A stretch of 10,693 bases of DNA from an uncultured beta proteobacterium (lineage in GTDB: Bacteria; Pseudomonadota; Gammaproteobacteria; Burkholderiales; SG8-39), in contig CADEDU010000114.1 in NCBI GenBank assembly GCA_902826155.1, positions 7,041 through 17,733 on the forward strand, given 5' to 3'. Position 1 is the stretch's first letter. The number at the start of each line of letters is the position of its first letter. Positions 1 through 7,280 of the stretch are shown in pieces. Position numbers and translations under genes: made by a program. The notes beneath the pieces were generated by a model that worked only from the letters and a program-made list of their open reading frames with translations, did no database searches and had not been told where the DNA came from.

Positions 1-497
1 CGCGCCGCGAGATCCTCGGGCTTCATCCGCTCGTAGGGCTCGAATGGCTGGTGAATCCATGGATTCTCCGCCAGATAGTCGGCGTGGTAATCGGGCACGA
101 ACTTCGAACACGCCTTGTACCAGATCACCGCCGTGCGGATGTCTTCGATGTGCGCATACCCGTTGCGCACGTGATTCTTCACCACGTCGAGAGTGACGCC
201 CGAATCGACCAGATCGTCGACCATCAGCACCCTCGATCCGAGCGCAACGGAGGTCATCGTCATGTGCTGGGCGACGGTGATATCGCCGCGCACGTTGCCC
301 GCCTCGCCGGTGTACGACGCAGTCGAGATGATCGCGAGCGGCGTGTCGAAGATGCGCGACAGCGTGTCGCCCACGCGCAGCCCGCCACGCGCAATGCACA
401 CGATCTGATTGAAGCGCCAGCCCGAGTCATGGATCTTGGCGGCGAGCCGCTCGATCGACTTGTGATAGTCGGACCAGCTTACGTACAGGTCTCCCAT
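1..497 (-). CDS. Gpt-like purine phosphoribosyltransferase, C-terminus cut off by window edge
   Basis: I read this gene directly from the reverse complement: 165 codons from ATG 497, still open at base 1. Residues 89-103 contain the type I PRTase PRPP loop (VLMVDDLVDSGVTL). An upstream ARGGLRVGD stretch (36-44) matches the loop that binds pyrophosphate in this family. A NPWIHQPFE motif (145-153) resembles the WIEQPW segment of Escherichia coli xanthine/guanine PRTase Gpt. The protein therefore probably transfers phosphoribose from PRPP to a purine base in cytosolic salvage; the exact base cannot be read from the sequence. The start is the first possible one in this frame: no ATG, GTG or TTG occurs in frame between the purA stop and 497. 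The ribosome site is weak, only a purine-rich GAGAAC. It lies 71 nt after purA on the same strand, so cotranscription is likely. Family certainty is high, substrate certainty low. Confidence 0.9.
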   Translation of the reverse strand, partial: MGDLYVSWSDYHKSIERLAAKIHDSGWRFNQIVCIARGGLRVGDTLSRIFDTPLAIISTASYTGEAGNVRGDITVAQHMTMTSVALGSRVLMVDDLVDSGVTLDVVKNHVRNGYAHIEDIRTAVIWYKACSKFVPDYHADYLAENPWIHQPFEPYERMKPEDLAA

Positions 498-503
498 GGA
501 ATT

Positions 504-527
504 GTTCTCGGCTTCGTTCTCGTCTTC
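504..527. repeat. 12-bp tandem repeat (2 copies) in the purA-PRTase leader
   Basis: The plus strand reads GTTCTCGGCTTC then GTTCTCGTCTTC, two adjacent 12-mers differing at one base. On the coding strand the repeat is purine-rich (GAAGACGAGAAC GAAGCCGAGAAC) and ends 7 nt before the PRTase start codon. It may act as a loose ribosome-docking region, since there is no clear Shine-Dalgarno sequence. That role is inference; the repeat itself is seen directly. Confidence 0.6.
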
Positions 528-568
528 GTGGTTCCGGCCGCCCTCGATCGCCGCGGCCGCACAGGACT

Positions 569-1906
<1,338 letters not shown>

Positions 1907-3052
1907 TCAAAGCGCCTCGATCACCCAGCCGCCCGCGCGCAACACCAGCCGGCGGTCGCAATTGAGCTCAGCGACGGCGTCGACGTGTCCGGGCAGATCG
2001 TAAACGACGATCTCGCCCGCGGCGCGCAGCGTCGCCACGCGCGACTCGAGATCGCGATCGCGCTCGATCGGCGCGAGGATACCGCGCGGCTTCATCCCCT
2101 GCGACGCGACGCGAGCAAGGTCGCGCAGGTCCACCGTGAACCCGGTGGCGGGACGCGCCCGGCCGAATGCCTTGCCGACTTCGTCGTAGCGACCGCCGAC
2201 GGCGATGGCACCGGGCACGCCGGAACTGTAGGCGGCGAATACGACGCCGCTGTGATAGTGATAGCCGCGCAGATCGCCCAGGTCGATGCTGACCGGTTCG
2301 TCGCTGTCGCGCACGAGTGCATCGAGTGCGTACAGCGCTGCGTCGATGTCAGCGTCACGCGGCAGTGTCATGCGTGCACGCTCGATCACATCGGCCCCGC
2401 CGTACAGGCTGGTGAGCTGGATCAGCGCGGTACGCGACGGTTCAGCAACCTGACGAGTCAGCGCCTCGATCCCGGCTCGATCCTTCTGCTGCAAGGCTTC
2501 GAGCACCTCCAGCTCGAGCTCGCTGCTCAGGCCAGCGCGCCGCGCCAGTGCCCGGAACACCCCCACGTGACCAATATCGAGCCGCGCATTCCCTATTCCG
2601 GCGGCCGACAGGGTCCTGCGCACCAGGCGCTGCATCTCCAGATCGCCCTCGATGCCGGGATGGCCGTACAGTTCAGCACCGAGCTGCAGCGGCTCGCGCG
2701 TTGCATTGAGATTGCGCGGACGGGTATGCAACACCGTTCCGCAATAGCACAACCGGGCAATACCGCTGCGATTGAGCAGATGCGCATCGATGCGCGCGAC
2801 CTGCGGGGTGATGTCCGCCCGCAGCCCCATGGTGCGGCCGGAGAGTTGATCGACGAGCTTGAAGGTGCGCAGATCGAGGTCGCTCCCGGTGCCGGTCAGC
2901 AGCGAATCGATGTACTCGAGCATCGGCGGAGCGACAAGCTCGTAACCGTGCACGCGAAACACTTCCAGCAGACGGCTGCGCAGCGCCTCGATCCGCTCGG
3001 CTTCAGGCGGCAGGATGTCTTCGACGTGCTCGGGGAGCAGCCACTTGCGCAT
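1907..3052 (-). CDS. hisZ: ATP phosphoribosyltransferase regulatory subunit HisZ
   Basis: HisZ is a paralogue of the histidyl-tRNA synthetase catalytic core. It binds short-form HisG and makes ATP phosphoribosyltransferase, the first enzyme of histidine synthesis, active and feedback-regulated. The 381-residue product opens with the HisZ/HisRS-like [19 protein letters not shown] (4-22), followed by the motif-2 region [15 protein letters not shown] (75-89), QLGAELYGH (123-131) and the class II motif-3-like [13 protein letters not shown] (286-298). The length fits HisZ (about 385) and leaves no room for the HisRS anticodon-binding domain, which argues against a true HisS. The start is ATG 3052; no strong ribosome site is visible. 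No hisG or other his gene is in the window, so HisG must be encoded elsewhere. The gene lies 54 nt after the DUF2065 gene, with a terminator-like hairpin between. Confidence 0.95.
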   Translation of the reverse strand: MRKWLLPEHVEDILPPEAERIEALRSRLLEVFRVHGYELVAPPMLEYIDSLLTGTGSDLDLRTFKLVDQLSGRTMGLRADITPQVARIDAHLLNRSGIARLCYCGTVLHTRPRNLNATREPLQLGAELYGHPGIEGDLEMQRLVRRTLSAAGIGNARLDIGHVGVFRALARRAGLSSELELEVLEALQQKDRAGIEALTRQVAEPSRTALIQLTSLYGGADVIERARMTLPRDADIDAALYALDALVRDSDEPVSIDLGDLRGYHYHSGVVFAAYSSGVPGAIAVGGRYDEVGKAFGRARPATGFTVDLRDLARVASQGMKPRGILAPIERDRDLESRVATLRAAGEIVVYDLPGHVDAVAELNCDRRLVLRAGGWVIEAL

Positions 3053-3080
3053 GATCGAAAGCGTACGGAGTGCTGAGCGG

Positions 3081-3106
3081 AAAACGCGCGAACCTGTGCG
3101 GTTCGC
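3081..3106 (-). terminator. Terminator-like hairpin after the DUF2065 gene
   Basis: On the minus strand a perfect 7-bp stem, GCGAACC / GGTTCGC, encloses a 5-nt loop (GCACA). It is followed by GCG and four T residues (3084-3081). The stem begins at the base right after the DUF2065 stop codon. This fits a weak intrinsic terminator or attenuator between the hfq-hflX-hflK-hflC-DUF2065 unit and hisZ-purA. The T-run is short and separated from the stem by three bases, so read-through is likely. Confidence 0.45.
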
Positions 3107-3292
3107 TCAACTGGCCAGGGTGAACAACACCAAGCCGGCCACGATCGAGATCAGCCCGAAGCTGCGAATCTGGCCGTCGGTCATGCGTGCCACCTGGGCG
3201 AACACGTTACGCCACAGCACCGGACTCGCGAACGGCAGGATCCCCTCCAATACCAGGGCGAGCCCGAGCGCCATCAGCAACGTCGTGAGCAC
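3107..3292 (-). CDS. DUF2065 small membrane protein (YjeT-like)
   Basis: This 61-residue protein has two hydrophobic segments, about residues 3-20 and 45-60, with a short basic and polar loop between (WRNVFAQVARMTDGQIRSFG is the loop region). The ALVLEG near the N-terminus and FGL..VAGLVLF near the C-terminus match the small DUF2065 family, of which E. coli YjeT, also encoded just after hflC, is a member. It probably sits in the inner membrane; its function is unknown. I chose GTG 3292 because it aligns residue for residue with the YjeT start; ATG 3274 would cut into the first membrane segment. The hflC stop is 21 nt upstream and no good Shine-Dalgarno is visible, so translational coupling to hflC is plausible. 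The position suggests a link to HflKC-FtsH, which is inference. Confidence 0.88.
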   Translation of the reverse strand: MLTTLLMALGLALVLEGILPFASPVLWRNVFAQVARMTDGQIRSFGLISIVAGLVLFTLAS

Positions 3293-3313
3293 CGCGCGCC
3301 GGTCGCCGCGAGG

Positions 3314-4198
3314 TTATCGCGCACCGCGCTGCGCGTTGGGCGATCGCAGGTAACGGAAGAACTCCGAATTCGGGTCGACCACCATCACGTCGGACCGATT
3401 GCGAAAACTCGCTCGATACGCCTCGAGGCTGCGGTAGAACGCGTAGAACTCGGCGTTCTCGCCGTACGCCTTGTTATAGATCGCCGCCGCGCGCGCCTCG
3501 CCCTCACCGCGCGTTCGCTGCGCGTCTTTGTAGGCGTCGGCCAGCAACACCGAACGCTGTCGATCGGCCTCCGCACGAATGCGCTCGGCCTCGCCTGCAC
3601 CGGTTGCGCGCAACTCGTTGGCCACGCGCTTGCGCTCCGATTCCATGCGCTGGAATACGCGCTCGCTCACTTCCTGCGGCAACTCGACGCGCTTGAGCCG
3701 CACGTCGACGATCTCCATTCCCAGTTCGGCGGCCACCACGTTGGCCTTGTCGCGCATCGACACCATGATGTTGTCGCGCTCCTTGGAGATCACCTCGTTC
3801 AGCTTGCGTACGCCGAATTCGTCGCGCAAGCCGGCGTTGACGGCCGAAGAGAGCCGGTTCTGCGCGATGCGCTCGTCGCCGCCGGTGCGCAGGTAGTACT
3901 GCTTGACATCCTTGATGCGCCACTTCACGAACGAGTCGACCAGGATCGGGATGTTGCCGTCGGTGATGAAGCGCTCGGCCTCGGGCGTGTCGAGCGTGAG
4001 GATGCGGGTGTCGAAGTAGCGGATGTTCTGGATCAGCGGCCATTTGAAGTGCAGGCCGGGCTGATCGACCACTTCTTTCAGCTCACCGAGCTGGAAGATG
4101 ATCGCCTTCTGGCGCTGATCGACCGTGAACAACGTGGTCGATGCAAGCAGCACGAGTACCACTGCCGCGGCCACGATGCCGCCCAGTCCGGCTCTCAT
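3314..4198 (-). CDS. hflC: HflC, SPFH-domain partner of HflK and modulator of FtsH
   Basis: HflC forms a large inner-membrane complex with HflK that surrounds and regulates the membrane protease FtsH. The 294-residue product has one N-terminal membrane segment (about 7-24) followed by TLFTVDQRQKAIIFQLGE, the start of the SPFH/band-7 domain. The family motif DTRILTLDTPEAERFITDG lies at about 63-81. A long charged, Ala/Glu/Arg-rich helical region follows (about 185-245), and the C-terminus is short and Arg-rich. Length matches the family (about 290-330). The start codon overlaps the hflK stop as TGATG and is preceded by a strong GGAGG site inside hflK, giving tight stoichiometric coupling of the two subunits. 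The periplasmic orientation of the SPFH domain is family knowledge. Confidence 0.96.
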   Translation of the reverse strand: MRAGLGGIVAAAVVLVLLASTTLFTVDQRQKAIIFQLGELKEVVDQPGLHFKWPLIQNIRYFDTRILTLDTPEAERFITDGNIPILVDSFVKWRIKDVKQYYLRTGGDERIAQNRLSSAVNAGLRDEFGVRKLNEVISKERDNIMVSMRDKANVVAAELGMEIVDVRLKRVELPQEVSERVFQRMESERKRVANELRATGAGEAERIRAEADRQRSVLLADAYKDAQRTRGEGEARAAAIYNKAYGENAEFYAFYRSLEAYRASFRNRSDVMVVDPNSEFFRYLRSPNAQRGAR

Positions 4199-5469
4199 CA
4201 GCGCACCTCCCGTTCACGCCCGCGCAGCGCTTCGCGCCCGCGCACTGGCGGCTCGACGATCCGCTCGGGCACATCGCCCGGGGGCTTCATGGTGGTCACC
4301 GGCGAGCCGTCCGGATTGATCGCGTTGCCCCCGCCCATCTGGATCAACCGGTCGAGCGGCAGGAACAGCAGATTGCCCGACTGGCGCGAGTCAACCATCA
4401 CCTTGGAAGTCACCGACATGATCTGCTGGACCGTTTCTAGATACATCCGTTCGCGCATCACCGCAGGGGCCCGTTCGTACTCGGCGAGCACCTGCTTGAA
4501 TCGCGCGGCCTCGCCCTCTGCGTTTGCGACCGCTGTCTGGCGAAAACCGTTGGCTTCCTCGATCAGACGCGAGGCGGCACCGCGCGCTTTCGGAATCACG
4601 TCGTTGGCGTAGGCCTCACCTTCGTTCTTGAGGCGTTCGCGGTCCTGGGTGGCCTTGACCGCATCATCGAAGGCGGCCTTCACTTCCTCGGGCGCCTGCG
4701 CCGCCTGCAGGTTGACGCGGCGGATGAGAATGCCGGTCTTGTAGCGATCGAGGATGTCCTGCATCAGCTTCTGCGTGTCGGCCGCAACCTTGCCGCGGCC
4801 CTCGGCCAGCACCGCGTCCATCTTGCTCTTGCCGACCACCTCGCGCATCGCGGTCTCGGCCACCTGCTTGACGGCTTCGTCTGGGTAGCGGTTGTTGAAC
4901 AGATACTCCAATGAATCCTTGATTTCGTACTGCACGACGAACTGGATGTCGATGATGTTCTCGTCGTCGGTCAGAACCAGCGATTCCTTCGGGTTGCGGC
5001 GCTTGGCGCCGCCCATCTCGACGAATCCGATCTCGACATTGCGAACCTGCGACACGTTCACCATCTCGTGCGCTTCGAACGGATAGGGGAAGCGCCAGTT
5101 CAGGCCTTCGGTGGCGGTACGTTCGTACTTGCCGAAGCGCGTCACCACGCCGCGAAACTGAGGGTCGACAATGAACGCGCCGCTCGCCAGCCATGCGATC
5201 AGGGCCAGGCCAATGAGCATTCCCGCGCCGCCACCCAATTGACGCAGGCTCGGCGGCGGCGGATTCGGACCACCCGGTTGCCCGGGGCCACTGCCTCGCC
5301 GGCCGAACATGCCCGACAGCTTCTGGTTGAAGTTGCGCCACAGCTCGTCGAGATCGGGTGGGCCGCCGCGTCCACCACCGCCGCCTCCGCCGCCACCACT
5401 GTTGTTGTTATTGCCGTCGCCGCCGCCGGAGCCGCCGCGGCGTCCCCATTGCGGATCATTGACCGACAT
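4198..5469 (-). CDS. hflK: HflK, SPFH-domain partner of HflC
   Basis: This is the larger subunit of the HflK-HflC complex that modulates FtsH proteolysis in the inner membrane. The 423-residue product opens MSVNDPQWGRR, then has a Gly/Asn low-complexity cytoplasmic tail (12-36), the conserved PPDLDELWRNFNQKL (37-51), a second Gly/Pro-rich stretch (57-83) and a membrane segment (84-101). The SPFH/band-7 domain begins with VDPQFRGVVTRFGKY. An Ala/Glu-rich helix follows, with the YLETVQQIMS segment near the C-terminus and a disordered, Pro-rich tail. E. coli HflK is 419 residues with the same plan. I chose ATG 5469 because MSxNDPQWG-type starts are typical of HflK; the frame is open further upstream, but that part lies inside hflX and lacks HflK character. 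The first 14 nt overlap the end of hflX. Confidence 0.95.
   Translation of the reverse strand: MSVNDPQWGRRGGSGGGDGNNNNSGGGGGGGGGRGGPPDLDELWRNFNQKLSGMFGRRGSGPGQPGGPNPPPPSLRQLGGGAGMLIGLALIAWLASGAFIVDPQFRGVVTRFGKYERTATEGLNWRFPYPFEAHEMVNVSQVRNVEIGFVEMGGAKRRNPKESLVLTDDENIIDIQFVVQYEIKDSLEYLFNNRYPDEAVKQVAETAMREVVGKSKMDAVLAEGRGKVAADTQKLMQDILDRYKTGILIRRVNLQAAQAPEEVKAAFDDAVKATQDRERLKNEGEAYANDVIPKARGAASRLIEEANGFRQTAVANAEGEAARFKQVLAEYERAPAVMRERMYLETVQQIMSVTSKVMVDSRQSGNLLFLPLDRLIQMGGGNAINPDGSPVTTMKPPGDVPERIVEPPVRGREALRGREREVR
4206..4210 (-). promoter_or_regulatory. Strong ribosome binding site for hflC inside hflK
   Basis: The minus strand reads GGGAGGTGCGCTGATG, with GGAGG seven bases before the hflC ATG. 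It is the best Shine-Dalgarno sequence I see in the window, and it supports the hflC start and coupled translation with hflK. Confidence 0.75.
5371..5412 (-). repeat. Asn/Gly codon run in the HflK N-terminal tail
   Basis: Residues 20-33 of HflK are four Asn, one Ser and nine consecutive Gly, encoded by mixed AAT/AAC and GGT/GGC/GGA codons. Further Gly runs flank it. The codon mixture argues against one recent slippage event. Gly-rich N-terminal tails are normal in HflK, but tract length is likely to vary between strains. Confidence 0.8.
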
Positions 5470-6718
5470 GGCTATTCCCGAGATTCGAAGGAGCGGAGCC
5501 GAGCATTTCGGAGGCCTGCCCAGAGGAGGAAGGATTAGGAGAACCGGAGAGCGAAGCGGAGTGCGCGGTGGAGGCTGTCGTTTCGGCGGCGGGATCCGGT
5601 TTCGACACGCTGCCACGATTTGCGGCGAAGCGTGCAATGGCTCCTCGCAGAGCATCGATCCCCGCACCTGTTTTCGCACTCGCGCGGACGCGCGCGATGC
5701 TACCACACTCGTCCGCGTCGAATCCCGGCTCGATCGGCGTCAGATCGATCTTGTTGAGGACGAGCATCTGCGGAATCTGCGCCGCACCGATCTCCGCAAG
5801 CACGCCATTGACTTGTTCGATCTGCTGATCCCGCACTTCGGATGAAGCGTCCACCACATGCAGCAGCAGATCGGCGTGGATCGTCTCCTCCAGCGTAGCG
5901 CGAAACGCCGCAACCAAGGCGTGCGGCAAATCCCGTATGAATCCTACGGTATCCGAGATTGTGACGTTACCCGCGCCTTCGATGTAGAGGCGGCGCGTGG
6001 TGGTATCGAGCGTGGCGAACAGCTTGTCGGCGGCATAAGCGCCGGCGTGGGTGAGGCGGTTGAACAGAGTCGACTTGCCGGCGTTCGTGTAGCCGACGAT
6101 CGATACCGAGAGCACGTCGCGTCGCGCGCGGGCCCGGCGCTGAACGTCGCGCTGGCGCTGCAAGCGCACCAGCTTCGCGCGCAGCGTCTTGACCCGAGCG
6201 CCCAGCAGCCGGCGATCGGTCTCGAGCTGCGTCTCGCCCGGACCTCGCAATCCGATGCCGCCGCGCTGGCGCTCCAAGTGGGTCCAGCCCCTGACCAGCC
6301 GCGTGGCCAGATGCTCCAGTTGCGCCAGTTCGACCTGCACCTTGCCCTCATGGCTTTGGGCGCGCTGCGCGAAGATGTCCAGGATCAGGCTGGTGCGATC
6401 GATCACGCGGCATTTGAGTTTGCGCTCGAGATTGCGCTCCTGCGCAGGGCTCAATGCGTGATTGAACACCACCAACGACACAGACCGGGCGGCAACGAGT
6501 TGTGCGATCTCTTCGACCTTGCCCGAGCCGATGAAGGTTGCCGGATCGGGCGAGGATCGTCGGCCCTTGATGATGTCGGCCACGCCCAAGCCGGCGCTGC
6601 GACACAGCAGTTCGAATTCCTCGAGACCTTCGGCGAAATCGTGAGCGCCATTGCGGCGAGAGCCGAAATCGATCGCGACGAGCACGGCGGAGTCGCCGCC
6701 AGCCGGCCGTTCAAACAT
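5456..6718 (-). CDS. hflX: HflX, ribosome-associated GTPase
   Basis: HflX is a GTPase (with ATPase activity reported) that binds 50S or 70S ribosomes and can split stalled or stress-inactivated ribosomes. The 420-residue product has the N-terminal HflX domain, then the signature GGIGLRGPGETQLETDRR (153-170), a basic coiled-coil-like helix (about 172-200) and the G domain. In the G domain, G1 GYTNAGKST is at 209-217, G3 DTVGF at 256-260, G4 NKID at 322-325 and G5 SAKTG at 347-351. E. coli HflX is 426 residues. The C-terminal 50 residues or so are Ser/Ala/Pro-rich and probably disordered, and their coding end overlaps the hflK start. The start is fixed: the codon just before ATG 6718 is an in-frame TGA, the stop of a small upstream ORF. 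It follows hfq by 53 nt, as in many proteobacteria. Confidence 0.96.
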   Translation of the reverse strand: MFERPAGGDSAVLVAIDFGSRRNGAHDFAEGLEEFELLCRSAGLGVADIIKGRRSSPDPATFIGSGKVEEIAQLVAARSVSLVVFNHALSPAQERNLERKLKCRVIDRTSLILDIFAQRAQSHEGKVQVELAQLEHLATRLVRGWTHLERQRGGIGLRGPGETQLETDRRLLGARVKTLRAKLVRLQRQRDVQRRARARRDVLSVSIVGYTNAGKSTLFNRLTHAGAYAADKLFATLDTTTRRLYIEGAGNVTISDTVGFIRDLPHALVAAFRATLEETIHADLLLHVVDASSEVRDQQIEQVNGVLAEIGAAQIPQMLVLNKIDLTPIEPGFDADECGSIARVRASAKTGAGIDALRGAIARFAANRGSVSKPDPAAETTASTAHSASLSGSPNPSSSGQASEMLGSAPSNLGNSHVGQ

Positions 6719-6745
6719 TCAGGGGGGCGGCTCCGCAAGGCACAT
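6719..6745 (-). other. Putative 8-codon upstream ORF (MCLAEPPP) abutting hflX
   Basis: Between hfq and hflX the minus strand reads ATG TGC CTT GCG GAG CCG CCC CCC TGA, directly followed by the hflX ATG in the same frame. The peptide ends in three prolines before the stop, a context known to slow ribosomes when EF-P is limiting. No clear Shine-Dalgarno precedes this ATG or the hflX ATG, so hflX could be reached by reinitiation. Translation is unproven and chance is a real possibility in a sequence this C-rich. Confidence 0.3.
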
Positions 6746-6771
6746 GTCGGGACCGTGGAGCGCGCGCAGCA

Positions 6772-7011
6772 TCAACTGCTTTCGCCACCCTCGGCGGGAA
6801 TGGAGACCGCGCGTGACGGTACGACCGTGGAGATCGCGTGCTTGTAGACCATCTGCGTCACGGTGTTCTTGAGCAGCACCACGTATTGGTCGAACGACTC
6901 GATCTGCCCTTGCAACTTGATCCCGTTCACGAGGTAGATCGAAACGGGCACGTGCTCTTTACGCAGCGTATTCAAAAAAGGATCTTGTAAGAGTTGTCCT
7001 TTGTTGCTCAT
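6772..7011 (-). CDS. hfq: RNA chaperone Hfq
   Basis: Hfq is a hexameric Sm-like protein that binds small RNAs and mRNAs and promotes their pairing. The 79-residue product begins [20 protein letters not shown], with Gln9 and Asp10 of the U-binding proximal face. Sm1 follows (about 21-50, with [20 protein letters not shown]) and then Sm2, with the diagnostic YKHAIST at 56-62. Tyr43 replaces the E. coli Phe42. The lateral rim reads RKEH (17-20) where E. coli has RRER, a form typical of betaproteobacteria. The C-terminal tail is short, about 9 residues after the Sm core. ATG 7011 has a well-placed GGAG. The early codons are unusually AT-rich for this genome (TTA, TTT, AAT), as often seen where an open initiation region is needed. 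hflX lies downstream. Confidence 0.98.
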   Translation of the reverse strand: MSNKGQLLQDPFLNTLRKEHVPVSIYLVNGIKLQGQIESFDQYVVLLKNTVTQMVYKHAISTVVPSRAVSIPAEGGESS

Positions 7012-7256
7012 GGCGACTCCAGGCCGATTTTTGTGTCAGTACTGTAATTGATTTCCCGCGCCGACGCTATCCTGTCGACGACGAATTTTGCGGTCCGTTC
7101 GTCGTAGGCGGCAGCGCCCTTTGCATCAACGCACTGCACCATCACACGCTCGTCCTGTGCACCGATCTTCAATCGTAGCGTCGCGGCGTGGATAACCGCT
7201 AGCTCAGCCGGAACCAGACGTATGTCGGAGCCGGTGCCCTTTCGGGGCGCACACAC
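7008..7256 (-). CDS. Doubtful 82-codon ORF between der and hfq
   Basis: I do not recognise this product. The frame begins with GTG 7256, runs 82 codons and ends in a TGA that overlaps the hfq ATG as ATGA, an arrangement common at real operon junctions. It has no membrane segment, signal peptide or Cys-rich motif; the second half ([18 protein letters not shown]) could be helical. Evidence against a gene: by hand count about 65% of third codon positions are G or C, lower than I would expect from the strongly G/C-ending codons of neighbouring genes. There is also no convincing ribosome site, and the space is where an hfq promoter and leader could lie. A 7-of-12 promoter match (TTGATG 7129-7124, 17 nt, TACGAC 7106-7101) is present but weak. 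The frame is also der's own, with the der stop eight sense codons upstream of the GTG. Confidence 0.3.
   Translation of the reverse strand: MCAPRKGTGSDIRLVPAELAVIHAATLRLKIGAQDERVMVQCVDAKGAAAYDERTAKFVVDRIASAREINYSTDTKIGLESP
7017..7020 (-). promoter_or_regulatory. Ribosome binding site for hfq
   Basis: TGGAGTCGCCATG places GGAG five bases before the hfq start. An AAAAAT run lies a few bases further upstream, and three ARN-like triplets (AGC AAC AAA) follow the ATG directly. Such A-rich sites are the type bound by the Hfq distal face, so autorepression at this site is possible. Confidence 0.65.
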
Positions 7257-7280
7257 GCGTCGGCACTCGGCGGAGTCGGA

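Noticed and set aside
530..568. Terminator between purA and the PRTase (GGCCGC / GCGGCC)
   Set aside because: A 6-bp stem with an 11-nt loop and no T-run, in very GC-rich sequence where such matches are common.
5470..5706. N-terminal extension of HflK by 79 residues
   Set aside because: The open frame continues upstream inside hflX, but the translation (Arg/Pro/Ser-rich) does not look like HflK. MSVNDPQWG at 5469 is the usual family start.
7101..7129. Sigma-70 promoter for hfq (TTGATG, 17 nt, TACGAC)
   Set aside because: Only 7 of 12 consensus positions match. The spacing is right, but I cannot separate it from background, so I mention it without listing it as a feature.
7230..7256. Terminator for der at GCGCCCCGAAAGGGC
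   Set aside because: The stem is only 3-4 continuous pairs around a GAAA loop and has no T-run after it.
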